Both the position numbers and the translations under genes were made by a program. From Nocardia uniformis NBRC 13702 (lineage in GTDB: Bacteria > Actinomycetota > Actinomycetes > Mycobacteriales > Mycobacteriaceae), in NCBI RefSeq assembly GCF_001613345.1, contig NZ_BDCE01000072.1:102860-166859 (forward strand): a stretch of 64,000 nt of DNA. Reading direction: 5' to 3'. Below, in pieces: positions 7,759 through 16,869 of this stretch (the stretch's first letter is position 1; each line of letters opens with the position of its first letter). The notes beneath the pieces are model-generated. The model did not search any database, was not told where the DNA came from, and saw nothing but the letters and a program-made list of their open reading frames with translations.

Positions 7759-8754
7759 TCAGTAGGCGTTGGCCCGATCTGCCCACTGTCCGGCCAGCTC
7801 CCCGGACAAACTGTGCGGAAACGAGATTCGATCCGGGTCACCGTCGGAGGTGTAGCGCTGGTCGGCGAGGCGGTCGAGCCAGTACGCGGAGTCGAACGGC
7901 ACGGTATCGCGGCCCGAGCGAATGCGGGGGACAGCGGCCGGATCGACGGCTCCGTACGGGGAGGGGGCGGGGTTGGAGCCGACCAGCATGACCGCGTCGA
8001 AGGAGTAGGACACACCATCCCAGCTGCCCGCCGCGGCCACGGCGCGATCGGTCGGGGAAATGCCCAGCGGCAAGGCCATCGCGCGCACGGTGCTGCCCGG
8101 TACCGCCGCGGTGATGGCGCGGACGTTCTCCGCCAGTTCACGCTGCACCCCGGCGCTGTCGAGCCCGGACAGGTTGGCGTGCGTGGCGGTGTGCGCGCCG
8201 ATCTCGTAGCCGTGCTCCGCCAGCCAGGGCAGTGCCCGTACCTCACCCGCGAACGGATCGTTGTTCACGAAGAAGGTCGCCGTGGGCGCGAAATCCGGGT
8301 AGCGGGTGCGGAATTCCTCGAGAATGCCGACGGCACAGTCGGGTGTCGGATCACCGTCCGGCGTGAACGAGATCTGGCTGGTCGTGGAATCATCGAAGGT
8401 CAGCACCACCGGATGCGTACCCGCCGGGATATCGATCCGGCCGGAGATGTAGTCGGACACCGTGATCGGGCGGTAGCCCTCCCGATACAGCCGCTCCAGC
8501 TCATCACGGAATTCCGCTGGCGTCTGGTCGTATTCACCGGCCGGCGTCTCCGACAGCTGGTGGTACATCAGTATGGGCACGACCCCCAGCTCGTTCGCGC
8601 CCACGGCGGCTGGATCCGGGGCGGGCGTCGTGGCCGGAGCCGATGTATCGGCGTGCGGTTCCGAGACGGTCAGCTCCGGCGTACCGCAGGCGGCCAGCAT
8701 GAGTACGAGCGCCACACCCGCGGCGTGCGGGGCCATCTTCGACTTCCTGGGCAT
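7759..8754 (-). CDS. Lipoprotein polysaccharide deacetylase (NodB homology domain)
   Basis: A 331-residue exported carbohydrate esterase of family-4 type. MPRKSKMAPHAAGVALVLMLAACG is a lipoprotein signal with lipobox LAAC, then a Pro/Ala/Thr-rich linker. The NodB domain begins with VVPILMYHQL and contains PVVLTFDDSTTSQISF (family usually TFDDG), ATFFVNNDPF and EIGAHTATHANLSGLD, the His pair that binds metal. It probably trims N-acetyl groups from a cell-envelope glycan. Its start is 114 bases from the divergent glycoside-hydrolase-like gene, so the two may share a control region and an envelope role. A longer upstream frame is antisense to that gene and is not used. Confidence 0.85.
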   Translation of the reverse strand: MPRKSKMAPHAAGVALVLMLAACGTPELTVSEPHADTSAPATTPAPDPAAVGANELGVVPILMYHQLSETPAGEYDQTPAEFRDELERLYREGYRPITVSDYISGRIDIPAGTHPVVLTFDDSTTSQISFTPDGDPTPDCAVGILEEFRTRYPDFAPTATFFVNNDPFAGEVRALPWLAEHGYEIGAHTATHANLSGLDSAGVQRELAENVRAITAAVPGSTVRAMALPLGISPTDRAVAAAGSWDGVSYSFDAVMLVGSNPAPSPYGAVDPAAVPRIRSGRDTVPFDSAYWLDRLADQRYTSDGDPDRISFPHSLSGELAGQWADRANAY

Positions 8755-8868
8755 CCAGTCAACCTTAATGTGTGCCAACATCTTTCGGACCGGAGTCGCG
8801 AAGTTGCCATGGCGGGGTCGGCGGCAGTGGATAGTGGTGGGTAGTTGACACGAGAGTTGGAGTTCGCG

Positions 8869-10467
8869 TTGCTGAAGCGGGTCCCGCGCCCAGTGGGGTG
8901 GCGGTTGGCGGTAGTCGTCGTGGTGTCGGTGGTGGCAATCGCGATCGCCGCGGTGGTGGTCGGTGCGGTCCGGGGGGAGCCGGAGGGCATGGCGCTCAAC
9001 GGAATTCCAGACGGCGTCGTCAACGCCGAGGCGCTGCGGGGGCTGGAACTGGTGGTGAATGCCAGCGGCCACGATCCGAATGCCGTCGAGCTGAAGCTGG
9101 ACGGCGAGTCGGTCACCGGTCAGGTGGCCGGTGACACCGTGGTCTACCGGCCCGGTGAACTCGGCAGTGGCGACCATACGATCACCGCCGAGATCCCGGC
9201 GGGCGGGCTGTTCGGGTTCCTGCGCACCGGCCCGGGCACCTCGCGGACCTTCACCGTCGATGCTGAAGCACCCACGCTCGAACTCAACCAGCCGGAACGG
9301 GTGAACTCCTACCGCGAGCCGGTCACGTTGAGCGGCAAGGCGACCGGTGCCGAGCAGGTCACCATCGACGGCACACCGGCCGAGCTGGCGGCGGACGGGA
9401 GCTTCACCATCACCCTGCCGCACGCACCGGCGGGCGCGGCCGTAGTGGCGGTGGACGCCGCGGGCAATGAGACCACCCAGCCCATCACCACGACGGTCGA
9501 GGTGCCGCGCATGAGAGCGGTGCACGTCACCGCGCACGCCTGGTCGCACGACGGCCTGCGGGAGGCCGTGCTGGATCTGGCGCGGCAGGGCCGCATCGAT
9601 ACCGTCCAACTCGATATCAAGGATGAGGACGGCGTGATCGGCTACGCCTCCCAGGTCCCCGTCGCCCGGGAATCCGGTGCCGCCAGCCCCATCTACGACG
9701 CCCCGGCCGCGCTGAAAACCCTGCACGATATGGATTTACGGGTGGTCGGCCGAATCGTGGCCTTCCGCGATCCCACCCTGGCCGAGTGGGCATGGAACAG
9801 CGGTCGTCGGGACTGGGTGGCCCAGAATCCGGGTGGTCAGCCGTATGCCAGCGGCTACGGAGCGATCGCGTTCACCAATCTCGCCAATGCCGAAGTCCGC
9901 CGCTACAACATCGATCTCGCCACCGAGGCGGCCCGCCTGGGCTTCGACGAGGTCATGTACGACTATGTGCGCCGTCCCGATGGGCCGTTGTCGCAGATGG
10001 CCTTCCCGGGCCTGACCGATACGCCGAGCGTCTCCATTGCCGAATTCCTGCGCGAGAGCCGTGGTCTGGTGCGCGCCGCAGGCGCGTACCAGAGCGCGGC
10101 GGTCTTCGGCATCGCCTCCACCCGCCCGGACCAGATCGCCCAGGACATTCCGCTGATGGCCGAGCATGTGGACTACGTCGCGCCCATGCTGTACCCCTCG
10201 CATTGGAACTCCGGAGAGTACGGCGTGGCCAATCCCAATGGCCAGCCCTACGACATCATCTTCCGGTCACTGGTGGACTTCCAACGGCAAGTCGAGGGCA
10301 CCGGCGCGAAAGTTATCCCGTGGCTACAGGATTTCAGCCTCGGGGTGAACTACGGCGATGCCGAAGTGCGCGCGCAGATCGAAGCGGCCGCCGCACAGGG
10401 CATCGACAGCTTCTTCCTGTGGAATGCGGCGACGCGCTATCACGGTGGTGGGATCGACCCGAATTGA
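8869..10467 (+). CDS. Membrane-anchored putative glycoside hydrolase (DUF4015 type)
   Basis: About 532 residues from TTG 8869, preceded by GGAG at six bases; another in-frame TTG at 8845 would add eight residues. One N-terminal membrane segment (LAVVVVVSVVAIAIAAVVVGAV) leads to two Ig-like/beta regions with repeated GxxxVTIDG-type strands. A TIM-barrel-like domain follows: MRAVHVTAHAWSHDGLREAVLDLARQGRIDTVQLDIKDEDGVIGY, VGRIVAFRDPTLAEWAW, GFDEVMYDYVRRPDG, VDYVAPMLYPSHWNSGEYG and FFLWNAATRYHGGG. This matches the putative glycosyl hydrolase family once called DUF4015. It is probably on the outer face of the membrane and acts on an unknown glycan. It is divergent from the deacetylase. Confidence 0.8.
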   Translation: MLKRVPRPVGWRLAVVVVVSVVAIAIAAVVVGAVRGEPEGMALNGIPDGVVNAEALRGLELVVNASGHDPNAVELKLDGESVTGQVAGDTVVYRPGELGSGDHTITAEIPAGGLFGFLRTGPGTSRTFTVDAEAPTLELNQPERVNSYREPVTLSGKATGAEQVTIDGTPAELAADGSFTITLPHAPAGAAVVAVDAAGNETTQPITTTVEVPRMRAVHVTAHAWSHDGLREAVLDLARQGRIDTVQLDIKDEDGVIGYASQVPVARESGAASPIYDAPAALKTLHDMDLRVVGRIVAFRDPTLAEWAWNSGRRDWVAQNPGGQPYASGYGAIAFTNLANAEVRRYNIDLATEAARLGFDEVMYDYVRRPDGPLSQMAFPGLTDTPSVSIAEFLRESRGLVRAAGAYQSAAVFGIASTRPDQIAQDIPLMAEHVDYVAPMLYPSHWNSGEYGVANPNGQPYDIIFRSLVDFQRQVEGTGAKVIPWLQDFSLGVNYGDAEVRAQIEAAAAQGIDSFFLWNAATRYHGGGIDPN

Positions 10468-10501
10468 ACTCGACCTCAGTGCCCACGAATCCGGCTCGTA
10501 T

Positions 10502-10678
10502 CTCGCCCGGGACGATCACCGGAATAATCGGGGTCCCTTGGGAATCACCGAGATCGAGATCGCGCGCACGCAGGGCGGCGTGGAATACCCGGGCGTTGTG
10601 CCACAGCCTGGCGACCCGTTCCGGCTCCTCGTCGAGGATATCCAGCCCCGCCGCCGAATTGGCCGCCATCGCGCTTGA
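10502..10678 (-). pseudogene. Remnant of a PLP-dependent alpha-oxoamine synthase (BioF/KBL-like)
   Basis: About 59 codons in one frame read SSAMAANSAAGLDILDEEPE, then RVARLWHNARVFHAALRARD, then LDLGDSQGTPIIPVIVPGE. This is the start of the C-terminal small domain of 8-amino-7-oxononanoate synthase-type enzymes (usual text: AAALAAL..EEP.R...L..N...F...L......SQTPIIPV). The lysine-bearing large domain and the true C-terminus are missing on either side. It is a decayed fragment, converging on the glycoside-hydrolase gene. Confidence 0.6.
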
Positions 10679-10824
10679 AGTTCGACCCCGACGTCGAACC
10701 GTCCCGACCTGTCCTACCGGACGGTAACCCATGGGGCTACTCGTCAGTAGGTTGCACGGAGTCGATCATGCCGCCACCGATACATGTTGTGGCATATAAC
10801 AATTCATTGCGGTATTACTCAAGG

Positions 10825-10866
10825 CGAGAACGTGTTCTCGAGTGCCGCGCACTCAAAGTGCGCACT
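10825..10866. repeat. Cluster of overlapping inverted repeats
   Basis: Within 42 bases there are CGAGAACGTGTTCTCG (10825-10840), GAGTGC-CGC-GCACTC (10840-10854), GCGCACT-CAA-AGTGCGC (10847-10863) and AGTGCGCACT (10857-10866). The second and third hairpins share a strand, so only one can form at a time. The surrounding 10.76-10.99 kb is less G+C-rich than the flanking genes. Upstream, 10681-10725 holds two more short inverted repeats (TTCGAC/GTCGAA and ACCGTCC/GGACGGT) that could end the glycoside-hydrolase transcript. Confidence 0.55.
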
Positions 10867-10992
10867 GGGCAAGGTAATTGACTCAGACGGCCTTGAATTG
10901 GACATCTGGGACAATCCTCCTTCGTGTTATGCATATCGGCTATTGAGGTGTAGCCTGGTCGCGGCCCTGAATCGCGAGATGCTCGTTCGGAA

Positions 10993-11286
10993 ATGGGGAC
11001 TATCCTCGTGCCACCCACATCGGCATACGGCTGGGGTAGCGGCGTAATCGACCAGCTGTCCAGTCCGCCCACGGCGAATACCTATATAGACCCAGACACC
11101 GCCCCCGAGGTGATTGTCACCTACCAGCAACTCGACTGGGCGATTATCGCCGTCGCCTGCGTAGCGGTGCTGATCCTGTCGGTCATGGTGATGGTGCTGG
11201 TGAGCAATGCCGAGTTCGATGACGGCCCTCCGGCGACATCACCCACATCCGACACCTGTCAGCCCTTCTGCGCCGGGGTTTTCTAG
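10993..11286 (+). CDS. Small single-pass membrane protein, unknown
   Basis: A 97-residue frame with one convincing membrane segment LDWAIIAVACVAVLILSVMVMVLV (about residues 47-70) between polar flanks. The C-terminus has two Cys (DTCQPFCAGVF). The N-terminal half is Pro/Thr/Tyr-rich and would lie on one side of the membrane. No family is recognised. The ribosome binding site before ATG 10993 is weak. It converges on the large nSTAND-WD40 gene 21 bases away. It could be an accessory to that membrane protein, but only proximity supports this. Confidence 0.45.
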   Translation: MGTILVPPTSAYGWGSGVIDQLSSPPTANTYIDPDTAPEVIVTYQQLDWAIIAVACVAVLILSVMVMVLVSNAEFDDGPPATSPTSDTCQPFCAGVF

Positions 11287-11306
11287 CCGGTCGCCAAATA
11301 CTTTGC

Positions 11307-14300
11307 TCAGCAAGGTGGTTCGAAGGTTCGCTCCGGTATATAGCGCTGCCAGACCTCTGGCGTGAGCACCGTACGGGTCATTCGGCACACGCGTTCGACC
11401 GCTGGCGCCGGATTAAGATCCAGCACCACGAGCTGGCCGTGCAAGCCCGCACCCAGCACCAGATCGCGAGCGGGGACCAGTGTCGCGAATACGCCGCCGG
11501 TCATGATGCCCGGTTCGAGGAGCGATGGGCCGAGTGCGCGCGGCGCGGCGCGGTTCGACACGTCGTAGAGGCGGATGCCGCCGGTGCTGTCGCCGGTCAC
11601 CATACGACGGCCATCGGGTGTGATATCGGCCGTGGCGACCAAGGTGCCATCGGCGGGAGCGACCTCTCCGAGCCGGGTCCATCGATTCGGATCTTCGACA
11701 TCCCAGAGTTCGATGGCCGCACGGCTCACCGTAATGAGGGTGCGCTGATCCTGCGGCAGGAACCCCGAGTAGAAGGGTGCGTCGGGCGCGCCCACGGTCC
11801 GTCCGATCAAACGGGCGCGGGCCGGGTCGGAGACGTTCCAGAGCTTCGCCACATTCTCGAGGGTGCCTGCGGCATTGGGCTCGCGCCCGATCGAAAAGAT
11901 CAGGCTGCCATCATAGTTCGCCAGCATTCCCAGGGTGCCATCGGTGAATATCGACTCCGTGATCGGGGTGCCGAGCAGGCGGGGGCGCTCGGGGTCGGCA
12001 ATATCCCAGAACTGTGCTTTCGGACGGTCGGAAGGGGTGCCGTCGAACTGGCCGGACAGTGTCAGCAGGGTTTTGTTCGCGCTGAAACGCGCGGCCGTCG
12101 CACCCGGGAACTCCGAGAGGACGCGCGGATGCGCAGGGTCGGAGATATCGAGGATACGCACCGGTGACTGTCTGCCCTGCGGTACCGCCATCAGGAGCAT
12201 GCCATCCGGGCTGATACTGCCGGAGCCGCTCGCCATGGCGGCGATTCGCCGAGGTTCGAACGGATTCGCGAGGTCCCAGAGTTGCAGTTCCCCACTGTCC
12301 CAGCCGGTTACCATTCGCTGTCCCGCGTCGTCGACATACGCGGGGATCAGGTCCTGGGTGAGCCCGCCGACGAAAGCCGGAGCCGGTGACCACAGCTGCA
12401 CGAAGCCGGTGGCGTCACCGGTGGCGAGCCGTCGACCGTCGGGTGCGAAGGCCACCGATCGCGATCCGTTCAGACAGGCGGCGGCCGGATCGGGGCAGCT
12501 GGTCGCACCGCTGCGCAAGGGCGCGCCGAGTTCGGCCGGGCGGGTCGGATCGGTGACATTCCAGAGACGGGCGCCGTCATCGCCGCCGATCGCGAGCGTG
12601 TGTCCGTCCGGGCTGAAGGCCAGCGACCACACTCCCGATCGGGAGTCGACCCGGACGGATTCGCTGAGCGGCCGTGGTTCGGTGTCGGTGATCGACCACA
12701 GGCGCACACTGGCTTCGGCCCACAGCGCGATATCGATGAGCGGGCCGCCCTGCCCGATAGCCACGGTCGCTCCGTCGGGGGCGAAGGCGACCGCATCGAC
12801 TCGATGTGCCGGGTTCGCCGTGGGAATCGCTACCGGAGCACCGGCCCCGTCGAGTGGCCACACGAGCACGTGCGAGCCTCCGGACGGCTGAGAGAACTGC
12901 TCGTAGCTGCTCGGGGCATCGATCGGATTGCTCGCCGTGACCAGTCGATTCCCCTTGGGGGAGAAGGCCAGCGACCGCACCGGAGCAGGAGTGGAGAGCA
13001 CGCGAGCCCTGACCGGCGCCGTCGGGTCGGCGATATTCCACAGCGTCACGGTGTGGTCGGTACTGCCCACCGCGAGGGTGCGGCCATCCGGGTGGAATGC
13101 CACCCGCAGTGCGCCGGACCCGTTCGTCAGACCCTGCCCCAATGTGCGCGGCCGGGCCGGGTCGGAGACATTCCAGAGGCGGATCGAGCCGGAATCCGTG
13201 GCCACGGCCAGGATTTCGCCGTCCACGCGAAAGGCGACCGAGGTAACCGAGGTCTGAACCTCCGGGAGTTTCGCTAATTCGCGCGGTTCGTCGCGCACCG
13301 ACCACAGTCGGACGGTGCGATCGCTGCTCGCCGAGGCGAGCACCTCGCCGCCGGTGGCGAAGGCGACCTCGTTGACCGTATTGCTGTGGCCGCGTAGCGG
13401 TGTGGCCAATGGCAGGGTCTGGCTGCGCAGTACCCGCGACTCGATGCCCGGATCGTGGGGCCGGATGCGATCGGCGGCCAGGACCAGTTGCGCGGACAGC
13501 GACGGATTGGTGTCGACGAGCGTATCGGCCTCCGACAGCAGCGAGGCGATGAGCTTATCGGTTTCGCGTTGCAGCACCAGCTTGTTCTGCACGAAGGCGA
13601 TCGAGGACAGCGCGAGCAGGATTACCACGGCCACGGCCGCAGCGATCCGCAATGCCCGGGTGCGACGCTGTTTCCCGGTGTGCGCGGCCGCTGCGGCGCT
13701 GAGGAATTCGCGGGTTACCGAGCTGACCGCTCCGCCCGCCGCGTGCGCACGGGCGATATCGAGTCGTGGGCCCGGGTAGAGCCGCGACGGATCACGTTCG
13801 GCGGCAGCCCAATCCGCGGCATCGATATCGAGTCGCTGTCGCTCCACGTAGCCGATCCGGTCCTCGTCGATCCACGCGCGTAGTCGAGGCCAGGCATCGA
13901 GCACGATTTCGTGGGTGAGATAGACCGAGTCGGCGGCGAGGGTAATGAGTCGGCTGCGTGCGAGTATCTCCAGCGCGGCGTCGGCCGAATCGGTGGCGAT
14001 ATCGGGAAGTTCGGTGCGGCGCACCGTGCGCCGGGTGTCCTTGCTGTCGCGACCGACATTCACCAGCGCCAGCAGCATGCGGCGCGCCACCACCCGTTCG
14101 GGCTCGGAAAGCGCCGTCCACGCCTGTTCGGCGGTGGCGGCGACGGAACCCGAAACGCCACCGGCCCTGCGATACCCGGCGACAGTGAGTTTGCGGCCCT
14201 CGCGGCGCTCCCAGGTGGCGGCCATGACATGCGATAGCAGCGGCAGCAGTCCCGGATCGTAGCCGTGGTGATCCGCACCGTGCATCTCGCACAGCTCGCT

Positions 14301-15242
14301 GACGACGAGCTCCTCCAGGCCGGTTTCCAAAGTGAGACCGGAGATCTCGGCAGGTCGGGTAATGGCCCGACCCAGCTCTTCCCGGCCCATGGGACCGAGG
14401 AGATAGCTGCGGTCACGCAGCGCCGCGAGGAGCACGGGATGCTCCATACACCGGGCGTAGAAGTCGGCGCGGATGGCGATGACGACCGTGGTCGGCACCG
14501 ATTGCTCGGGTGTGGTGAGGGATTCGAGTGCCGTCACATAGGCCTCGTGCACCCAATCCTCCGGGTGGGCGGTGAACAGCTCCTCGAACTGGTCGACTAT
14601 GAGCAGGCGCGGCCGCCGCGACTTCCATTCGATGTCGAGCAGCTCCTGTGCTGTCGTCCGCCCCGGACTGATGACGCGCACCTCGCGGTCGGCGGTCGAA
14701 GCGGGAATCAGTCCGGCCTGTAGCAGCGAGGACTTACCCGCACCGGATGCGCCGACCAGGGCGATGATGCCCGTTGCCGCTCCGACGAGTTCGGTGAGCT
14801 CGGCCGTCGCGCGTTCGCGCCCGGAGAACAGTTCGGCATCCGCCTGGCCGTACTGGGTCAGCCCCGGATAGGGACAGCCGACCGAGATGGGGAGGGCGGG
14901 CCGCTCGGCGGTGCACGAGGTCCACAAACGCCGCCACTGCCGTACATCCAGCAATTCGGCGGGCACCGGTTCGGCGCGCTCGCGGGCGGCGTCGATCAGG
15001 GTGAGCAGGACGGGCAGGAACGAATCCCATTTGGCCGGAACGTTGCGACCCGCCCGCCAATCGCTGATGCGCTGCATGGACACGCCGCGGGGTCGCGAGC
15101 CTTCCGGGAAGCGGGTCCGCGCGTGCTCCGCCAACCGCGTCAGTTTCGGAGCGCCCGCGGCGGTATGCAGCTGACCGAACCGCTCGGCGAATACGACCCG
15201 CGGCGCGGCGGACCGGCTCGCCTCCTCGCTTTTGGAACTCAC
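11307..15242 (-). CDS. HTH-nSTAND1 NTPase-WD40 membrane protein
   Basis: 1311 residues. In order: an N-terminal HTH-like domain typical of actinobacterial STAND proteins (VSMQRISDWRAGRNVPAKWDSFLPVLLTL, about residues 54-82); a linker with PYPGLTQYGQADAELFSGRE; an nSTAND1 NTPase with Walker A GASGAGKSS (164-172) and Walker B LLIVDQFEELF (213-223); and a helical region with LLPLLSHVMAATWE and YLTHEIVLDAWPRL. One membrane segment (about 533-551) follows. The C-terminal half is beta-propeller repeats, most ending in VRLWSV-, IRLWNV- or LQLWDL-type strands followed by DPxRP. The NTPase should face the cytosol and the propeller the outside. STAND proteins are signal-triggered oligomerising switches, some acting in antiviral defence. 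The ligand is unknown. Confidence 0.88.
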   Translation of the reverse strand: MSSKSEEASRSAAPRVVFAERFGQLHTAAGAPKLTRLAEHARTRFPEGSRPRGVSMQRISDWRAGRNVPAKWDSFLPVLLTLIDAARERAEPVPAELLDVRQWRRLWTSCTAERPALPISVGCPYPGLTQYGQADAELFSGRERATAELTELVGAATGIIALVGASGAGKSSLLQAGLIPASTADREVRVISPGRTTAQELLDIEWKSRRPRLLIVDQFEELFTAHPEDWVHEAYVTALESLTTPEQSVPTTVVIAIRADFYARCMEHPVLLAALRDRSYLLGPMGREELGRAITRPAEISGLTLETGLEELVVSELCEMHGADHHGYDPGLLPLLSHVMAATWERREGRKLTVAGYRRAGGVSGSVAATAEQAWTALSEPERVVARRMLLALVNVGRDSKDTRRTVRRTELPDIATDSADAALEILARSRLITLAADSVYLTHEIVLDAWPRLRAWIDEDRIGYVERQRLDIDAADWAAAERDPSRLYPGPRLDIARAHAAGGAVSSVTREFLSAAAAAHTGKQRRTRALRIAAAVAVVILLALSSIAFVQNKLVLQRETDKLIASLLSEADTLVDTNPSLSAQLVLAADRIRPHDPGIESRVLRSQTLPLATPLRGHSNTVNEVAFATGGEVLASASSDRTVRLWSVRDEPRELAKLPEVQTSVTSVAFRVDGEILAVATDSGSIRLWNVSDPARPRTLGQGLTNGSGALRVAFHPDGRTLAVGSTDHTVTLWNIADPTAPVRARVLSTPAPVRSLAFSPKGNRLVTASNPIDAPSSYEQFSQPSGGSHVLVWPLDGAGAPVAIPTANPAHRVDAVAFAPDGATVAIGQGGPLIDIALWAEASVRLWSITDTEPRPLSESVRVDSRSGVWSLAFSPDGHTLAIGGDDGARLWNVTDPTRPAELGAPLRSGATSCPDPAAACLNGSRSVAFAPDGRRLATGDATGFVQLWSPAPAFVGGLTQDLIPAYVDDAGQRMVTGWDSGELQLWDLANPFEPRRIAAMASGSGSISPDGMLLMAVPQGRQSPVRILDISDPAHPRVLSEFPGATAARFSANKTLLTLSGQFDGTPSDRPKAQFWDIADPERPRLLGTPITESIFTDGTLGMLANYDGSLIFSIGREPNAAGTLENVAKLWNVSDPARARLIGRTVGAPDAPFYSGFLPQDQRTLITVSRAAIELWDVEDPNRWTRLGEVAPADGTLVATADITPDGRRMVTGDSTGGIRLYDVSNRAAPRALGPSLLEPGIMTGGVFATLVPARDLVLGAGLHGQLVVLDLNPAPAVERVCRMTRTVLTPEVWQRYIPERTFEPPC

Positions 15243-15349
15243 TGCACCCCTTGATGACTCGGAGGTGAGACTACCGGGTGTCCGGAGGCGGATGCGAGGC
15301 GCCGAATTTCTCCGGTCCGGAAAACGTCCGCACCGGCCCCTACCTGCGA

Positions 15350-15380
15350 ATTGTTTGGTTTCGGGCGATTGTTCGGTTTT
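15350..15380. repeat. Tandem 13-bp direct repeat in the divergent promoter region
   Basis: ATTGTTTGGTTTC (15350-15362) and ATTGTTCGGTTTT (15368-15380) match at 11 of 13 positions with an 18-bp period. They lie in the 308-base gap between the nSTAND start (15242) and the next gene (15551). They could be a tandem operator. Nothing else was recognised in this gap. Confidence 0.4.
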
Positions 15381-15550
15381 GCCGGGGCCGGCCGGTTCCT
15401 AACGTTGTGGTTGCCCGAACGGACGAGGGGTCGGACGGGCTCAGTCGTCCGGGCACCGCGAGGGGAGTGCCCGGGCGACGGCCTACTTCCGCGCGGCCGG
15501 GGCCCGCGCGGCGTCCCGAATCGCATTCGCCCGGTAGGGCAGAGAGTTTG

Positions 15551-16270
15551 GTGAGCTCAGTGTCGGTAGACCTCGCCGAGATCCAGCGGGCACTCGCACA
15601 GGGCCGCGCACTGCATGCCATCGTATTCCCGGACACCGTCACCGACGACTTTCCGCCACGCTGGCAACCCATCCGCACCGCCGCGGACGCGATCGACCGT
15701 AAGATCGCCGCCCTGCACCTGTGGAACGCCGACTTCCTGGACCTGATACCGGAATTCGCCCACGCTCTCTACACCGAGCTGGCCGATGTCCGCATCGGTC
15801 GGCTCGGCGATGACTGGGTCCTCGTCTACGCCCTCGAACACCTCGAGTCCGACCACAGGCGTGTGGTCTGCTGGATAGGCTGGGACCCAGCGACTTTCGG
15901 GGCGGACGTCCCGCCCTTCTGGTTCTGCGTCCCCAGGCCGCTGCGCACCTTCCTCTCGCAGGTCCACGCCGGTTTCACCGCACCCGACCGCCGGTCCTTC
16001 GGGCCGCTGCGCCCCCGTGGCATGCGCACCCTCGCCGAGGCCGCCCGCTACCCCGATGGCATCCCCGGCTGGACCGCCGAACCCGCCTCGACCCGCACCC
16101 TGGCCGTGGCCCTGACCCAGACCGGCCTCTACGCCTGCGTCTCCTGCGACCTGGAACCGGGACTGGGGCTCCCGGTCTACGCGGGCACCATGGAACCCGC
16201 ACAGCCCTTCGGCCGGTTACTCGACGAAATCCTCACCGCACGCTTCGCCGACCTGGATCAAGAATTCTGA
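15551..16270 (+). CDS. Hypothetical protein, possibly paired with the divergent nSTAND gene
   Basis: A 239-residue acidic soluble protein from GTG 15551 (VSSVSVDLAEIQRALAQGRALHAIVFPDTVTDDF). The frame extends left to 15278, but that part is Arg/Pro/Gly-rich and looks non-coding. It contains Trp-rich stretches (HLWNADFLDL, VVCWIGWDPATFG, PPFWFCVPRPLRTFLSQVH) and a C-terminal GTMEPAQPFGRLLDEIL. No signal peptide, membrane segment or known domain is seen. It is divergent from the nSTAND gene. The remote idea of a SUKH/SMI1-like immunity fold could not be supported from motifs. Confidence 0.6.
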   Translation: MSSVSVDLAEIQRALAQGRALHAIVFPDTVTDDFPPRWQPIRTAADAIDRKIAALHLWNADFLDLIPEFAHALYTELADVRIGRLGDDWVLVYALEHLESDHRRVVCWIGWDPATFGADVPPFWFCVPRPLRTFLSQVHAGFTAPDRRSFGPLRPRGMRTLAEAARYPDGIPGWTAEPASTRTLAVALTQTGLYACVSCDLEPGLGLPVYAGTMEPAQPFGRLLDEILTARFADLDQEF

Positions 16271-16869
16271 TTCGCGAACCAGGTGCTGTAGAACAGGTAC
16301 GCCAGTGCACCGAGCGCACCGATAATGGTGATACCGAACAGAATCGGATAGGTCGCCGTGGGTATCGCGAGGAAGCGGACACACAGCAGCACACCCGCGA
16401 ATACGGCTATGCCGAAGCCCACCAGACGCACCCGCGCGCTATCTCAGCCCCGGTCCGGATCCCGCAGTGCGGATTCCACGGTCAAGCACAGTGCCGCGCC
16501 CGCCACCAGGTCGATGCCGTAGTGCGCGCCGAGGCCGAGTGTGGCGATCAGGGTGCCGACCAGCCAGAACGTACCGCCCCAGCGCAACCAGCGCGGACCG
16601 CCGCGTGAGTGGATGAACAGTGATAACGCCCATGCCGTATGCAATGACGGCATGCAATTGCGTGGCGTGATGCCGTCGAAGGGCATCGGCCCGACCGAAT
16701 CGGGCACGGGGGGCACCACATTCGGCCAGATATCGGCGAGTTCGTAGCCGTTGCCCCATGATCCGAAGGCCAGAATCGGCCCGACCACGGGAAACACCAC
16801 GTACCAGAGGATGAACCACCGCCGCTCGGGATCCGGTGCAGCGGTTCCCGGAGCGCGCGACCGCGCCGA
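16258..16869 (-). pseudogene. PAP2-family phosphatase, 5'-truncated with an in-frame TGA
   Basis: The minus-strand frame opens after TGA 16870-16872 with no start codon before GTG 16800. It encodes DPERRWFILWYVVFPVVGPILAFG, then the phosphatase signature NCMPSLHTAWALSLF (PSLH block) and LGLGAHYGIDLVAG (catalytic His, Asp). TGA 16444-16446 stops the frame at DPDRG. The same frame resumes as DSARVRLVGFGIAVFAGVLL and a second membrane helix, ending at 16258. The downstream 58 residues could alternatively be a separate small membrane protein from GTG 16431. Continuity of frame and membrane character suggest a TGG-to-TGA change in one gene. The N-terminal membrane half is also missing. Confidence 0.6.

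Noticed and set aside
8755..9726. Upstream extension of the deacetylase frame
   Set aside because: It is antisense to the glycoside-hydrolase-like gene, and a clean lipoprotein signal starts at 8754.
10825..10840. Possible LexA box
   Set aside because: GAAC and GTTC are separated by two bases, not the four of actinobacterial SOS boxes, and no SOS gene is adjacent.
16444..16446. TGA in the PAP2 frame as a selenocysteine codon
   Set aside because: No reason for selenium in this membrane family and no SECIS-like hairpin directly after it; the gene is also broken at the 5' end.
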